From Egicoccus sp. AB-alg6-2 (GTDB taxonomy: Bacteria; Actinomycetota; Nitriliruptoria; Nitriliruptorales; Nitriliruptoraceae), in NCBI RefSeq assembly GCF_041821025.1, contig NZ_JBGUAY010000005.1, positions 124,001-188,000 on the forward strand: DNA of 64,000 bases, given 5' to 3'. The notes below the pieces were generated by a model. The model saw only the letters and a list, made by a program, of their open reading frames with translations. It had not been told where the DNA came from and made no database searches. Numbering within the stretch: the stretch's first letter is position 1; the number at the start of each line of letters is the position of its first letter. Positions 1 to 9,761 of the stretch are shown here, in pieces. The translations under genes and the position numbers were made by a program.

Positions 1-32
1 AACACGCCCGTGCCCGGGTCCGCGCGCAGAAG

Positions 33-1142
33 TTAGCCGGCGTCGCCGCCGGGCTCGTCGCGGTCGTCGAACAGCGACACCGCCCCCGGCGTGCGGTGCG
101 GCAGACCGCTCGCGGGCGGCGGCATGGGCCGGCCGAGGTGGGCATAGGCGCCGGCCGTGGCGATCCGTCCGCGCGGCGTGCGTTGCAACAGGCCGCAGCG
201 GAGCAGGAACGGTTCGACGGCGTCCTCGAGGGTGTCGGACTCCTCGGTCACCGCGGTCGCCAGCGTGCCGAGGCCGACCGGTCCCCCGCCGAAGCTGTCG
301 ACCAGTGCCTCGAGGACCCGCCGGTCGAGCCGGTCGAGCCCGAGTTCGTCGACGTCGAAGACCTCCAGCGCGGCCCGCGCGACGGTGAGGTCGATGTGGC
401 CGCCCGCCTCGACCTCGGCGTAGTCGCGGACGCGGCGCAGCAGGCGGTTGGCGATGCGCGGGGTGCCGCGCGAGCGGCTGGCGATCTCGCTGGCTCCCTC
501 GTGGTCGACGTCGACGCCGAGCAGGCCCGCCGAGCGACGGACGATGGCGAGCAGCTCGTCGGTCTCGTAGTGCTCGAGGTGCGCGGCGAACCCGAAGCGG
601 TCGCGCAGCGGCGAGGAGATCAGGCCGGTGCGGGTGGTGGCGCCCACCAGCGTGAAGCGCGGCAGGTCGAGACGGATGGACCGGGCGCCCGGACCCTTGC
701 CGACCACGATGTCGAGTTGGAAGTCCTCCATGGCGGAGTACAGGACCTCTTCCACCGTGCGTGGCAGCCGGTGGATCTCGTCCACGAACAGCACGTCGCC
801 GCCCTCGAGGCCGGTGAGGATCGCGGCGAGGTCGCCGGGCCGCTCGATCGCGGGGCCCGACGTGGCCCGGAACTGTGCCCCGACCTCGGCGGCGACGATC
901 GCGGCCAGGGTCGTCTTGCCGAGCCCCGGCGCACCCGAGAGCAGGACGTGGTCGGCCGGCTGCCCGCGACGGCGGGCGCCGGTGAGCACGAGCTGCAGTT
1001 GGCGGCGGACCCGGTCCTGGCCGATGAACTCGTCCAGCCGCGTCGGGCGGAGACTCGCCTCGAGGCCGTCCTCGCCCGGCAGCGGATCCACGTGCAGCAA
1101 CGGGTTGCCGTCGAGGGGTTCGTGGCCGGGACCGCCGGTCAT
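33..1142 (-). CDS. ruvB: Holliday junction branch migration helicase RuvB
   Basis: Hexameric AAA+ motor that, with RuvA and RuvC, drives branch migration at Holliday junctions. Visible motifs: Walker [10 protein letters not shown] (residues 70-78), Walker [10 protein letters not shown] (D121/E122), sensor-1 GATTRTG, the arginine-finger segment LRDRFG, and a C-terminal winged helix rich in the family's GGGPVGL signature. Start chosen at the ATG overlapping the ruvA stop as ATGA, giving 369 residues. An upstream GTG-type extension of 14 Arg/Pro-rich residues is not conserved in the family. Last gene of the ruvCAB unit; it ends 32 bases inside the window edge. Confidence 0.96.
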   Translation of the reverse strand: MTGGPGHEPLDGNPLLHVDPLPGEDGLEASLRPTRLDEFIGQDRVRRQLQLVLTGARRRGQPADHVLLSGAPGLGKTTLAAIVAAEVGAQFRATSGPAIERPGDLAAILTGLEGGDVLFVDEIHRLPRTVEEVLYSAMEDFQLDIVVGKGPGARSIRLDLPRFTLVGATTRTGLISSPLRDRFGFAAHLEHYETDELLAIVRRSAGLLGVDVDHEGASEIASRSRGTPRIANRLLRRVRDYAEVEAGGHIDLTVARAALEVFDVDELGLDRLDRRVLEALVDSFGGGPVGLGTLATAVTEESDTLEDAVEPFLLRCGLLQRTPRGRIATAGAYAHLGRPMPPPASGLPHRTPGAVSLFDDRDEPGGDAG

Positions 1143-1762
1143 CGGGCGCCCTCGAAGGCGGCGGCGCCGAGGTGGCGCAGGCACGCGCGAAGCACGTCGG
1201 TGACCTGCGCGTCGGCCGGCAGGCCGCCGTCGGCACCGACCGCCCCCAACGCCTGCTGCACCTCGCCGGAGGAGTAGCCGAGTGCCAGCAGCGCGTCGCG
1301 CGCCTCGGTCAGCAGGTCGGCGTCGGGGCCGTCGACCGACACGCCCGCGAGCTGACCGCCGGTCACGCCGCCGACCTTGTCCTTGAGCTCGAGCACCAAC
1401 CGTTCGGCGACCTTCTTGCCGACGCCGGGGATGGCGGTCAGCGTCGCGATGTCCCCGCCTCCGATCGCGGTGCGCAGGACGTCGGGGCGGTGGGTGCCCA
1501 GGGCCGCGAGGGCCAGCTTGGGCCCGACGCCGGAGGAGGTCAGCAGCAGTTCGAACAGCTGCAGCATGCTGCGTTCGGCGAAGCCGTACAGGGTCATCGA
1601 CTCCTCGCGGACCTGCAAGGAGGTGTGCAACTCGACCGACTCACCCCGGGCGGGGATGCGCTCGGCCGGCGTCACGTGCACCAGGTAGCCGACGCCGCCG
1701 ACGTCGACGACCACGGTCGAGGTGTCGCGGTGGGCGACCCGGCCCCGGAGTGAGGCGATCAC
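1139..1762 (-). CDS. ruvA: Holliday junction DNA-binding protein RuvA
   Basis: Binds the four-way junction as a tetramer and loads RuvB rings. The 207-residue protein starts MIASLRGRV, has an OB-fold N-terminus, tandem helix-hairpin-helix motifs ([13 protein letters not shown] and [12 protein letters not shown]) and a C-terminal RuvB-contact domain (residues ~155-207). The start is GTG, overlapping the ruvC stop as GTGA, and its own stop overlaps ruvB. The three ruv genes are therefore translationally coupled. Confidence 0.96.
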   Translation of the reverse strand: MIASLRGRVAHRDTSTVVVDVGGVGYLVHVTPAERIPARGESVELHTSLQVREESMTLYGFAERSMLQLFELLLTSSGVGPKLALAALGTHRPDVLRTAIGGGDIATLTAIPGVGKKVAERLVLELKDKVGGVTGGQLAGVSVDGPDADLLTEARDALLALGYSSGEVQQALGAVGADGGLPADAQVTDVLRACLRHLGAAAFEGAR

Positions 1763-2427
1763 GAACGTCCTCCTGCGGGCCGGGCGGAGCGGGCCGGGCG
1801 GCGCGCGGGCGTGCCGGCCGGTTTCGGCAGCCGGTCCCCCAGTACCGCCTCCCAGCCGCCTCGGGCGGCGGTGTCGGCCGCGCGATGCGCGTCGGCGAGC
1901 TCCGACGCCGCGGCGGTCCCCACGACCCGGCTGGCGAGCCGCGACCGGGCCAGGTGGGTGAGGGCCACCGCGAGGGCGTCGGCGACGTCGGCCGGACGCG
2001 GCACCTCGGCGAGACCGAGCTGTGCCGCGACGAGGCGGCCCACGGCGTCCTTGTCGGCGTTGCCGGTCCCGGCGACGGTCTGCTTGACCTCGTTCGGGCT
2101 GTAGCTGGTGACCGACAGCCCGGCGCGGGCCGCCGCGACGAGGGCGACGCCCGCCGCCTGCCCGGTCGCCATCGCGGAGCGGACGTTGGAGGAGAACAGC
2201 ACCCGCTCGACGGCGACGGCATCGGGGCGGTACCGCGCGATGGCGGCCTCGATGGCCTCCTGCACGGCCAGCAACCGCCGCTCGAGGGGCAGCTCGGGAT
2301 CGGTACGGACGCAGGCGTGGTGGACGACACGCGGCCGCTGGTCGGGCCCCTGCACGACCCCGAGCCCGCAGCGCGTCAGGCCCGGGTCGATCCCCAGGAC
2401 CGTCGTCGGCGCCCGCCCAGCCACCAC
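1759..2427 (-). CDS. ruvC: Crossover junction endodeoxyribonuclease RuvC
   Basis: Resolvase that nicks Holliday junctions symmetrically. RNase H-like fold with the expected acidic residues: D14 in LGIDPGL, E74 in VAVERV, and D147/D150 in PADVADALA. The 222-residue length includes an Arg/Pro/Ala-rich tail of about 35 residues beyond the usual ~170-190. The start is GTG with an AGGAGGA Shine-Dalgarno at 2431-2437. First gene of ruvCAB; an SOS box lies 34 bases upstream, so DNA-damage induction through LexA is expected. Confidence 0.96.
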   Translation of the reverse strand: MVAGRAPTTVLGIDPGLTRCGLGVVQGPDQRPRVVHHACVRTDPELPLERRLLAVQEAIEAAIARYRPDAVAVERVLFSSNVRSAMATGQAAGVALVAAARAGLSVTSYSPNEVKQTVAGTGNADKDAVGRLVAAQLGLAEVPRPADVADALAVALTHLARSRLASRVVGTAAASELADAHRAADTAARGGWEAVLGDRLPKPAGTPARRPARSARPAGGRS

Positions 2428-2460
2428 GCGTCCTCCTCGAGCCTGCGCCCGAGCCTACGC

Positions 2461-2476
2461 TCGAACGTGCGTTCGT
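2461..2476. promoter_or_regulatory. LexA/SOS box upstream of ruvC
   Basis: The 16-mer TCGAACGTGCGTTCGT matches the mycobacterial SOS consensus TCGAAC-N4-GTTCGA at 11 of 12 fixed positions; only the last base differs. It lies 34 bases upstream of the ruvC GTG in the 109-base yebC-ruvC gap. LexA control of ruv genes is well known in actinobacteria; binding here is inferred. Confidence 0.85.
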
Positions 2477-2536
2477 CCGAGCCTAGCAGCGTGGTCCGGG
2501 CGGCTTGCGGAGGCGCCCCGGTGGGGCGGTGCGGTC

Positions 2537-3295
2537 CTAGTCCTCGATCGAATCGATCAGGTCCTCGGGGATGTCGAAGTTGGCGTAGACGTCCTGGACG
2601 TCGTCGTTGTCGTCGAGGGTGTCGAGCAGCCGTAGCACCTTGCGGGCCTCGGCGGCCTCGGCGATCGGCACGACCGACGCGGGGACCATCGTCGACCCGG
2701 CCTGCACGATGGTGAAGCCGCCGTCCTCGAAGGCCTTGCGCAGGCCGGGGACATCGCTCGGGTCGCACCACGCGGTGTACTGCTCACCCTCGTGCTCGAG
2801 GTCCTCGAGGCCCGCGTCGAGGCCGACCAGCATGAGGTCGTCCTCGCTGTGCCCGTTCGCCTCGACCAGCACCTGGCCCCGACGGGAGAACAGAAACGAC
2901 ACGGAGCCGGGTTCGGCCAGGTTGCCGCCGGACTTGCTGAAGGCGCTGCGGATGTCGGAGGCGGTCCGGTTGCGGTTGTCGGTCAGGCAGTCGACGAGCA
3001 CGGCCACACCGCCGGGCGCATATCCCTCGTACTGGGTCGCCTCGTAGGTGGAGGCACCGTCGAGTTCGCCTGCGCCCCGCTTGCAGGCACGCTCGATCGT
3101 GTCCTTCGGGACCTCGGCGTCCTTCGCCTTCTGCACCGCCAGCGCCAGCGAGGGCGAGGCGTCGGTGTCCGCCGTGCCGGCCTCGCGGGCCGCGACCTCG
3201 ATCTGCCGGATCAGCTTCGCCCACTGCTTGCCTCGCCGGGCGTCCTTGGCCGCCTTCTTGTGCTTGATCGTCGACCACTTGCTGTGTCCGGACAT
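2537..3295 (-). CDS. yebC: YebC/TACO1-family transcription/translation regulator
   Basis: DUF28 family. Members act as DNA-binding regulators or, as shown more recently, as ribosome-associated factors easing translation of proline-rich stretches. The 252-residue product opens with the signature MSGHSKWSTIKHKKAAKDA and keeps the three-domain length. A very acidic C-terminus (DNDDVQDVYANFDIPEDLI) is typical. It sits between the vitamin B6 genes and ruvCAB, the order also seen in Mycobacterium. ATG start; 90 bases separate it from the upstream small membrane protein. Confidence 0.95.
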   Translation of the reverse strand: MSGHSKWSTIKHKKAAKDARRGKQWAKLIRQIEVAAREAGTADTDASPSLALAVQKAKDAEVPKDTIERACKRGAGELDGASTYEATQYEGYAPGGVAVLVDCLTDNRNRTASDIRSAFSKSGGNLAEPGSVSFLFSRRGQVLVEANGHSEDDLMLVGLDAGLEDLEHEGEQYTAWCDPSDVPGLRKAFEDGGFTIVQAGSTMVPASVVPIAEAAEARKVLRLLDTLDDNDDVQDVYANFDIPEDLIDSIED

Positions 3296-3385
3296 CCGTT
3301 GCTCCGCGGTGCGAGGTGGCTGGGTGACTCGACCTGCGATCGTACCTGCAACGACCGGCGGATCGTCGTGTGGACCCGACCCTGC

Positions 3386-3670
3386 TCAACCCCCGCGGCG
3401 GTGTCGGGCGGCGTCGCGCGCGACCCGCCACCGGACGCGGAGCGCATGGGCGACCGTCGCCAAGAGCACGAACGCGGCACCTGCCAGCGAGCCCCGCACC
3501 GCCAGTGCGACGGCGAGGACACTGCCCAGCCACGGCACCAGCGGGGCCGCGTTCGGGAAGGGGACGGTCGACGCTCCCCGGGAGGTCCGCAGGCCGGCGA
3601 CGACGGCCGCCGCCAGCGCGAGCAGCCCGACCGCGACCAGCACCGCGGCCTGGCCGAAGACCTCGCTCAC
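3386..3670 (-). CDS. Small three-helix membrane protein, unknown function
   Basis: Not recognised. This 94-residue protein has three predicted membrane segments (about residues 8-27, 42-60 and 62-78) and a basic tail ending RDAARHRRGG on the presumed cytoplasmic side. It starts with GTG in a GTGA overlap with the pdxT stop, so it is almost certainly translated with pdxT. It shows no catalytic motif. Composition and codon use match its neighbours. Confidence 0.7.
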   Translation of the reverse strand: MSEVFGQAAVLVAVGLLALAAAVVAGLRTSRGASTVPFPNAAPLVPWLGSVLAVALAVRGSLAGAAFVLLATVAHALRVRWRVARDAARHRRGG

Positions 3671-4368
3671 GGACGTGTGCGTGCCTGCTCCACGGCAGCC
3701 ACGAAGGCGGCGTGCAGCCGGTCGTCGCCGGTGACCTCGGGATGGAACGCCGCCGCCAGCAGCCGGCCCTGGCGCACGATCACGGGGTGCCCGTCGACCT
3801 GCGCCAGCACCTCGACCGCGTCGTCGAGGACGCGTTCCACCCGCGGCGCACGGATGAACGAGACGTCCATGGGCCCACCGTCGATCCCGACCACCTCGAG
3901 GTGGGTGTCGAAGGAGTCGACCTGGCGTCCGTAGGCGTTGCGCCGGGTGCGGACGGCGAGGCCGCCGACGAGCGGCTGCTGCCGGTCCTGGTCGAGTTCG
4001 TCGGACAACAGGATCATGCCGGCACAGGTGCCGAAGACCGGCAGCCCGCCGGCGATGCGCTCCTGCAGCGGCTGTAGCAGACCGAAGCGCTCGAGGAGCT
4101 TGCCGATGGTCGTCGACTCACCGCCGGGCAGGACCAGGCCGTCGACCTCGGCCAGTTGGGCCGGGGTGCGGACCTCGACCGCGTGGGCGCCGCAGCGGCG
4201 CAGTGCCCGCAGGTGCTCGAGTACGTCACCCTGGAGGGCGAGCACCCCGATCGTGGGGGCGCCGACCGCGGGCTCGGGATCCGGGTCGCGACCGACCAGC
4301 CGCTCCCCCGGTACCCAGGCGCGGCGGGGCCGGCGCGCGTCGAGTTCCTGACCGGTGTGGCCGCTCAC
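3667..4368 (-). CDS. pdxT: Pyridoxal 5'-phosphate synthase glutaminase subunit PdxT
   Basis: Class I glutaminase that feeds ammonia to PdxS for PLP synthesis. Family core begins around residue 40 at [15 protein letters not shown]. Oxyanion/nucleophile elements: [12 protein letters not shown] and the Cys elbow [10 protein letters not shown]; the His-x-Glu pair is in AAFHPEVT. The start is uncertain. Two adjacent GTG codons exist, and the second (4368) overlaps the pdxS stop as GTGA, leaving a ~37-residue N-terminal extension rich in Arg/Pro that the family lacks. No better ATG/GTG lies nearer the core, so the extension may be real. Confidence 0.93.
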   Translation of the reverse strand: MSGHTGQELDARRPRRAWVPGERLVGRDPDPEPAVGAPTIGVLALQGDVLEHLRALRRCGAHAVEVRTPAQLAEVDGLVLPGGESTTIGKLLERFGLLQPLQERIAGGLPVFGTCAGMILLSDELDQDRQQPLVGGLAVRTRRNAYGRQVDSFDTHLEVVGIDGGPMDVSFIRAPRVERVLDDAVEVLAQVDGHPVIVRQGRLLAAAFHPEVTGDDRLHAAFVAAVEQARTRP

Positions 4369-5294
4369 CACCCGCGGGAGGCGTACTTCTGCCCCTCGGG
4401 CAGGGCGTCGATCTCGATGCCGACCATCGCCTCACCGAGGTTGCGCGACACCTTGGCGATGACGCCGGCGTCCTCGAAGTGGGTCGTGGCCTCGACGATG
4501 GCGCGGGCACGCTGCTCGGGGTTGCCGGACTTGAAGATGCCGGAACCGACGAACACGCCGTCGGCGCCGAGCTGCATCATCATGGCGGCGTCGGCGGGGG
4601 TGGCGATGCCACCGGCCGTGAACAGCACCACCGGCAGGCGCCCCGTGTCGGCGACCTCGCGGATCAGTTCGATCGGCGCGCGGTGCTCCTTGGCCGCGGC
4701 GTACAGCTCGGTCTCGTCCATCGTGGCGAGCTTGCGGATCTCGCCGGTGATGGAGCGCATGTGCCGTGTGGCCTCGACCACGTTGCCGGTCCCGGCCTCG
4801 CCCTTGGAACGGATCATCGCCGCACCCTCGGACAGTCGCCGCAGGGCCTCGCCGAGGTTGGTCGCGCCGCACACGAACGGAACGTCGAACGCCCACTTGT
4901 CGATGTGGTGGTCCTCGTCCGCCGGGGTCAGCACCTCGGACTCGTCGACGTAGTCGACGCCGAGCGACTGCAGGACCTGTGCCTCCACGAAGTGGCCGAT
5001 GCGCGCCTTGGCCATGACCGGGATCGAGACGGCCTCGATGATGCCGTCGATCATGTCGGGATCGGACGCGCGCGCCACACCGCCGTCGCGACGGATGTCG
5101 GCGGGGACGCGCTCGAGGGCCATGACCGCGACCGCACCCGCCTCCTCGGCGATCTTGGCCTGCTCGGGCGTGACGACGTCCATGATGACGCCGCCCTTGA
5201 GCATGTCGGCGAGCCCGCGCTTGACCCGCGTCGTGCCGTGGGCGGCGCGCGAGGAGTCGGTGCCCGGGGTGGTGGCCTGGTTGGTGTCGGTCAT
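4365..5294 (-). CDS. pdxS: Pyridoxal 5'-phosphate synthase lyase subunit PdxS
   Basis: Forms the dodecameric (beta/alpha)8 synthase that makes PLP from ribose 5-phosphate, glyceraldehyde 3-phosphate and ammonia from PdxT. The 309-residue protein carries [17 protein letters not shown] near the N-terminus, the Lys in [14 protein letters not shown] that binds the ribose intermediate, and [14 protein letters not shown] for phosphate binding. ATG start, preceded by AGGACTCTC; an in-frame extension upstream is a shadow of the next gene. Its stop overlaps pdxT, giving coupled synthesis of both subunits. Confidence 0.97.
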   Translation of the reverse strand: MTDTNQATTPGTDSSRAAHGTTRVKRGLADMLKGGVIMDVVTPEQAKIAEEAGAVAVMALERVPADIRRDGGVARASDPDMIDGIIEAVSIPVMAKARIGHFVEAQVLQSLGVDYVDESEVLTPADEDHHIDKWAFDVPFVCGATNLGEALRRLSEGAAMIRSKGEAGTGNVVEATRHMRSITGEIRKLATMDETELYAAAKEHRAPIELIREVADTGRLPVVLFTAGGIATPADAAMMMQLGADGVFVGSGIFKSGNPEQRARAIVEATTHFEDAGVIAKVSRNLGEAMVGIEIDALPEGQKYASRGW

Positions 5295-5341
5295 GGCGCT
5301 CTCGAGAGTCCTGGGGGTCGACCGGAAGCGTACTGCGCGGG

Positions 5342-6529
5342 TCAGGAGGTCGGGACCGCGGGCAGGCGGCTGGCGTCGGGAAGCAGCAGCCACGTCGGGC
5401 CGGGCTTGAGCGGCAGGGCGGCGCCGGAGGCGTCGAGCAGGCGCAACGGGGCGGTCGCGTCCGGCTTGTCCCAGCGGGCCTCGTACCAGGCCCCGTCGCG
5501 CAGGACGACGGCTCGTCCCTGGCCGGTCGCGTCGGTCTCGTCGTAGGGGTTGCCGGCCGTGTCGCAGCAACCGGAGCGGTAGTGGCGGGCACCGATCACG
5601 ACCACGTTCGCGGCGCCGACGATGCCTTCGCCCGTCACGGTGAAGGGCGCGCCGTTCTGCAGGCGCCGGTAGACGCCGGCGGCGGTGTCGTAGGTGAAGC
5701 CGGTCCGGAAGCTGCCGGACATGGCCACCTCGATGTCCGCCCCGGCCGCGAGGCAACCCGGGAACTCCTCGGGGCAGGCCGGGGGTTGCTCGCTGAAGGT
5801 GAACGCGGCGGCTTCGGTCGGCGGCGTCGCCCCTCTGGCGGCAACCGTCTCGAAGGTCGCGGGCGTGTGCACGTACAGGTTGTGCGGGGCGCGGCGGCTC
5901 GCGTCGCGGTGGAAACCGCCCTCGCCCTCGGTGACCAGCACGAGCCCGCTCGCGCCGAGCATCCCCTGGACCTCCTTGCGGGCGCCGGAGTACGCGAAGC
6001 CGGGCCGTTCCGCGACGCCCGACGCGATCTGGATGTCGATCGGACGGGCCGAGCGCACCGGCCCGGCCAGCTCCGGGACCTGGCTGTGGAACACGGTGAT
6101 GAAGCGGGTCACGCCGCCCTCGACCAGTTCCTCGAACACCAGGTCGGCGGCGTCGAGCCCGGCCTGGGGCCGCGCCTGGGGCGAGTTCTCGATCTTGACC
6201 ACCAGCGCAGGGCGCTCGGCGAGGTCCTGCTCGGTCGGTACGCCGGTCAACGGGGCGAGCGGCAGGTCCGGCTCGGGCTCGGGTTCCGGCTCGGCCGCAG
6301 GCTCCTCCGGTTCCGGCGAGGGCTCCTCGGTCGGCTCGGCGGCCGCGGTCTCGACGGGCGTCTCGGGCTCCGTCGACGCGCAGGCGCCGGCGAGCAGGGC
6401 GCCACACAGGCAGGCGGCGAACAGCGCACGACCACGGGCATGCAGGGAGAGCGCGAGCGACAAGGCAGGACTTTCGCGAGGTGGCACACCGGTGGACGCG
6501 TGGCGGCCGCGCCGACACCTCGATGGCAT
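5342..6529 (-). CDS. DUF3048 (YerB-like) secreted lipoprotein
   Basis: Function unknown; members are exported lipoproteins of Gram-positive bacteria. An N-terminal hydrophobic segment ([17 protein letters not shown]) offers a possible lipobox Cys. It is followed by a long Pro/Glu linker, then the DUF3048 domain starting [12 protein letters not shown] and containing [31 protein letters not shown] and [12 protein letters not shown]. The start is uncertain: ATG at 6529 gives 395 residues and a long n-region, while GTG at 6487 would give a more ordinary signal peptide. It lies between pimA and pdxS with short gaps, consistent with one operon. Confidence 0.85.
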   Translation of the reverse strand: MPSRCRRGRHASTGVPPRESPALSLALSLHARGRALFAACLCGALLAGACASTEPETPVETAAAEPTEEPSPEPEEPAAEPEPEPEPDLPLAPLTGVPTEQDLAERPALVVKIENSPQARPQAGLDAADLVFEELVEGGVTRFITVFHSQVPELAGPVRSARPIDIQIASGVAERPGFAYSGARKEVQGMLGASGLVLVTEGEGGFHRDASRRAPHNLYVHTPATFETVAARGATPPTEAAAFTFSEQPPACPEEFPGCLAAGADIEVAMSGSFRTGFTYDTAAGVYRRLQNGAPFTVTGEGIVGAANVVVIGARHYRSGCCDTAGNPYDETDATGQGRAVVLRDGAWYEARWDKPDATAPLRLLDASGAALPLKPGPTWLLLPDASRLPAVPTS

Positions 6530-6615
6530 CGGCCGGACCCGGTCATCGTACGAGCGGACACCCACGATCCGAGGCATTCCCCGCAGGGTCGGTGCGCCGG
6601 CCGCTCGGCAGTCCC

Positions 6616-7737
6616 TCAGCCGGCGCGGGCGGACTCGTAGACGGCGCGGATGCGGCTCGCCACGACGGGCCAGTCGTAGGCGGCCACGGTGCGGCGGCCC
6701 TCGGCGGCCATCGCAGCGCGTAGCGACGGGTTGTCGAGCAGGGCGCCGATCGCGCCCGCGAGCGCGCGCGGATCACCGGGCGGGACCAGGCGGCCCTGGG
6801 CCCCGTCGCGGGCGACGGTGCGGTAGCCGGGGAGGTCCGACGCCACCAGCGCGCATCCGGCCGCCATCGCCTCCAGCAGCACGATCCCGAACGACTCGCC
6901 GCCGAGCGCCGGGGACACGTAGAGGTCGCAGGAGGCGAAGAAGCGCGGCAGTTCGTCCTCACCGACGCGGCCGAGGAACACCACGTCCGCGCGCAGGCGG
7001 GCCGGCAGCAGCTGCTGGCACCGGTCGCGCTCGGGGCCGTCCCCCACCACGTACAGGCGCAGGTCGGGACGTTGGGTCTTGAGCTGCGTGAAGGCGCGGA
7101 TGAGCGGTTCGAGCCCCTTGCGCTGCTCGAGTCGACCGACGAACAGCAGCGTCGGCTGGCCGGACCGGGCGATGTCGGCCAGCGGCTCGGCCGCGGCGAA
7201 CCGCGCGACGTCCACGCCGTTGGGCACGACGCGGAACCGGCTGACGGGGACGCCGAGCGCATCGGCGTGGTAGCCGGCCGCCGCCTCGCTGACCGCGATC
7301 GCCGCCGCCAGGCCTTCGAGGACGCGCCGACCGAAGGGTCGCGCCAGCCGATAGGCGCGGATGTCCGACGACCACGCATGGAACGTGCCGACCACCGGAG
7401 CCACGTCCGCGCGGACGGCCGCGAGACCGGCCCAGGGCACGACGGGTTCGTGGACGTGGACGACGTCGGGCGCGGCCGCGCGTAGCTGGGCGCGTAGCCG
7501 GCGCGCCGCCCGGGGAGACGGCGCGACCGGCGCCACCGAGCCGTTGAACGGCACCCGCAGCGAGCGGCCGATGGCGGCGGCCTCGTCACTGCCCGGGCCG
7601 AAAACGGTGACCTCGTCACCGCGGGCTCGCAGCGCAGCGGCCAGGTGTGTCACGTGCGACTGCACGCCGCCCGGGGTCCGCAGGTCGTAGGGCGTCACCA
7701 GTGCCACCCGCAGCGCGCCGCGGTCGTCGGCGCTCAC
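6616..7737 (-). CDS. pimA: Phosphatidylinositol alpha-mannosyltransferase PimA (GT4)
   Basis: Transfers mannose from GDP-mannose to the 2-position of inositol in PI, the first PIM step, at the inner face of the membrane. GT-B fold, 373 residues: N-terminal GGVQSHVTHLA glycine loop, the central VVPNGVDVARF and LLFVGRLEQRKGLEPL, and the C-terminal E-x7-E donor-site motif ESFGIVLLEAMAAG. GTG start in a GTGA overlap with patA. The gene order pgsA-patA-pimA is the classical actinobacterial PIM operon and strongly supports PimA over other GT4 enzymes. Confidence 0.93.
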   Translation of the reverse strand: MSADDRGALRVALVTPYDLRTPGGVQSHVTHLAAALRARGDEVTVFGPGSDEAAAIGRSLRVPFNGSVAPVAPSPRAARRLRAQLRAAAPDVVHVHEPVVPWAGLAAVRADVAPVVGTFHAWSSDIRAYRLARPFGRRVLEGLAAAIAVSEAAAGYHADALGVPVSRFRVVPNGVDVARFAAAEPLADIARSGQPTLLFVGRLEQRKGLEPLIRAFTQLKTQRPDLRLYVVGDGPERDRCQQLLPARLRADVVFLGRVGEDELPRFFASCDLYVSPALGGESFGIVLLEAMAAGCALVASDLPGYRTVARDGAQGRLVPPGDPRALAGAIGALLDNPSLRAAMAAEGRRTVAAYDWPVVASRIRAVYESARAG

Positions 7738-8762
7738 AGCGATCCGCCGAACCGGCGGCGACGCTTGACCCAGTCCGCGCGCGCGAGCTCGCGCCAGTCC
7801 TCGCCGGCCCGCCAGGCCGCGACCACCGGATGGGCGGGCTCACGGTCGGCGAGCCAGTTCGGGACGAAGACGTGCCACTGCTCGGGGGCGAACCGGACCA
7901 GTTCCTCGAGTTCGGCGGCCACCGCCTGCGTGCCGTCGTAGACGTCGAGGTCGGCCACCTCGATCGGCGGGCGCACGTAGCCGTGGAAGCCGTCGTCGCC
8001 CCGGGTGAAGAAGGCACCCGCCGCGACGGGGCGCCGGGTCCTCCTGGCGAGCGCGGCCGTGCCCGGTGGCAGCCGGCACGGCTCGCCGAAGAACGAGACG
8101 ATCGGTCCCTTCTTCGTCAGGTCGCGGTCGGCGAGCAGCGTGGCCAGTGCCCCGCTGTCGTGGACGCGGCGTTCGAGCTGGTCGAGCATGTCGCCGCCCC
8201 GCACGAGCGGGATGACCTCGATGCCGGCCTGCTCGCGCAACCGGACGAAGCGCTCGAACAGGCGCCGGGGCTCGACGAGTTCGGCGACCACCACCATGCC
8301 CCACCGACGCTGGCTCGTGAAGAACGCGCCGACGTCCCACGAGCCGAGGTGGCCGGTCGCGAACACGCCGCCCCGGCCGCTGTCGCGGAACGCGTCGACG
8401 TGCTCGAGGCCCTCGGCGGTCGAGGCGGCGACCACCTCGGCGCCGTCCATGGTGTGGAGTCGGAAGCTGTCGAGCCAGTAGCGGGCATAGGAGACGTAGG
8501 CGGCACGCACGAGGTCACGCCGTTCGGTCGGCGAGGCGTCGGGGACGACACGCGCCAGGTTGCGTCGGACCTGTTCGCGCTGGCGCTCGGAGGCGGCGCG
8601 GTACCACACCGGACCGATCCGGGCGGGCAGGCGCCGGGCGAGCGGCGCCGGCAGCGTCGCCGCCGTGTCCCAGATCGAGCGGTACTGCCAGTAGGCGGCC
8701 CGCTGCCGGAAGGTCTCGGGTGGGGCGGGAGGAAGGTCGGCGAGCGTGGCCGGACGCCTCAC
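7734..8762 (-). CDS. patA: Phosphatidylinositol mannoside acyltransferase PatA-like
   Basis: HtrB/LpxL-type acyltransferase that in mycobacteria acylates the mannose placed by PimA. 342 residues. The H-x4-D catalytic pair is in TGHLGSWDVGAFF, the block VIPLVRGGDMLDQLERRV follows, and acceptor elements LADRDLTKKG and FFGEPCRLPPGTAAL are present. Start set at GTG 8762, which overlaps the pgsA stop as GTGA; the frame remains open upstream but inside pgsA. The product was inferred from its position between pgsA and pimA as well as from family motifs. Confidence 0.9.
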   Translation of the reverse strand: MRRPATLADLPPAPPETFRQRAAYWQYRSIWDTAATLPAPLARRLPARIGPVWYRAASERQREQVRRNLARVVPDASPTERRDLVRAAYVSYARYWLDSFRLHTMDGAEVVAASTAEGLEHVDAFRDSGRGGVFATGHLGSWDVGAFFTSQRRWGMVVVAELVEPRRLFERFVRLREQAGIEVIPLVRGGDMLDQLERRVHDSGALATLLADRDLTKKGPIVSFFGEPCRLPPGTAALARRTRRPVAAGAFFTRGDDGFHGYVRPPIEVADLDVYDGTQAVAAELEELVRFAPEQWHVFVPNWLADREPAHPVVAAWRAGEDWRELARADWVKRRRRFGGSL

Positions 8763-9598
8763 CTGGGGTCCTCCGAGGTGCTCGAGCGCGATCCCGAACG
8801 GGGACGCGGCCCCCGTGAGCGCGAGGTCGAGCGTGGCAACCGGTCGCCGCGCGACCGCGGTGGCAAGGGGACCTCGTCGGTCTCCTGCGCCGCCCGCTGG
8901 GCGGAGTCCAGGGCCGGGTCGAAGTTGTACTCGCCGTAGAACCGACGCGCGGCCCGCAGGAAGGCGCGGCTCCAGGCCCGGTCGGCGACCGCGAGCTCGA
9001 GCAGTTCCTCGGGGATGTCGCGGTCGATCTGGCACCAGACGTGGTGGATGCGTTGCACGACGGTGACCACGCCGCCGACCGCGAGCAGCCACAGCACGGG
9101 TTCGAGCAACCAGCGGTGGAAGACGAGCGCGAACATCAGCAGGATGGCCCGCTCCGCGCGCTCCAGGATGCCGATGTCGCAGGTCAGGTCGATGGACTCG
9201 GCCTTCGCGCGCACATAGCTCGTGACCTCGGCGGCGACGAGCGCGGACACGGCCAGCACGAACACGCGTGGTTCGTCGCGGACCCACCAGGCGACGCCGG
9301 CGAGGATGAGACCGTCCGAGATCCGGTCACTGACCGAGTCGTAGAAGCCGCCGAAGGGCGTCGAGCGGCCGGTCGCACGGGCGACGGCACCGTCGAAGGT
9401 GTCCATGAGCCCGCCCGCGACCAGGACCCAGCCGCCGATGACGGGCTCACCGTTGGCGACGAACCAGGTCGCCGCCGCGGTGAGGAGCAGGCCGAACGTC
9501 GTGAGCCAGTTCGGGGTGATGCCGGTCCTGGCGATGCCGCGGCCGAGCGGCGTCGTCACCGCCGACACGTACTCGGGAAACTGAGACCGCAGTGCCAC
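8759..9598 (-). CDS. pgsA: Phosphatidylinositol (phosphate) synthase, CDP-alcohol phosphatidyltransferase
   Basis: Makes the PI(P) acceptor for PimA from CDP-diacylglycerol and inositol (phosphate). The CDP-alcohol motif D-x2-DG-x2-AR-x8-G-x3-D-x3-D is intact in the segment beginning [11 protein letters not shown] and ending FYDSVSDR, within about six membrane helices. The family core ends near residue 205. The remaining ~75 residues form a hydrophilic tail that turns strongly Arg/Ser/Pro-rich, longer than usual. ATG start with GAGGA upstream. First gene of the minus-strand run; the 163-base gap to the divergent gene at 9762 should hold the promoter. Confidence 0.9.
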   Translation of the reverse strand: MALRSQFPEYVSAVTTPLGRGIARTGITPNWLTTFGLLLTAAATWFVANGEPVIGGWVLVAGGLMDTFDGAVARATGRSTPFGGFYDSVSDRISDGLILAGVAWWVRDEPRVFVLAVSALVAAEVTSYVRAKAESIDLTCDIGILERAERAILLMFALVFHRWLLEPVLWLLAVGGVVTVVQRIHHVWCQIDRDIPEELLELAVADRAWSRAFLRAARRFYGEYNFDPALDSAQRAAQETDEVPLPPRSRGDRLPRSTSRSRGPRPRSGSRSSTSEDPR

Positions 9599-9761
9599 AT
9601 CGTCCTCGCTGGTCGCCCCGAGCGGGCGTTGGGCGCCAACACGCTAGCAACCTCGACGTTTGCCGCTCGCGAGGTGCTGTCCACAGCCCGCGACGGATGC
9701 GCGGGGGCCCACGACGGTCGTGCCGGGCATGGTCGTGTGCCGACCGATCGACGAGGCTTCC

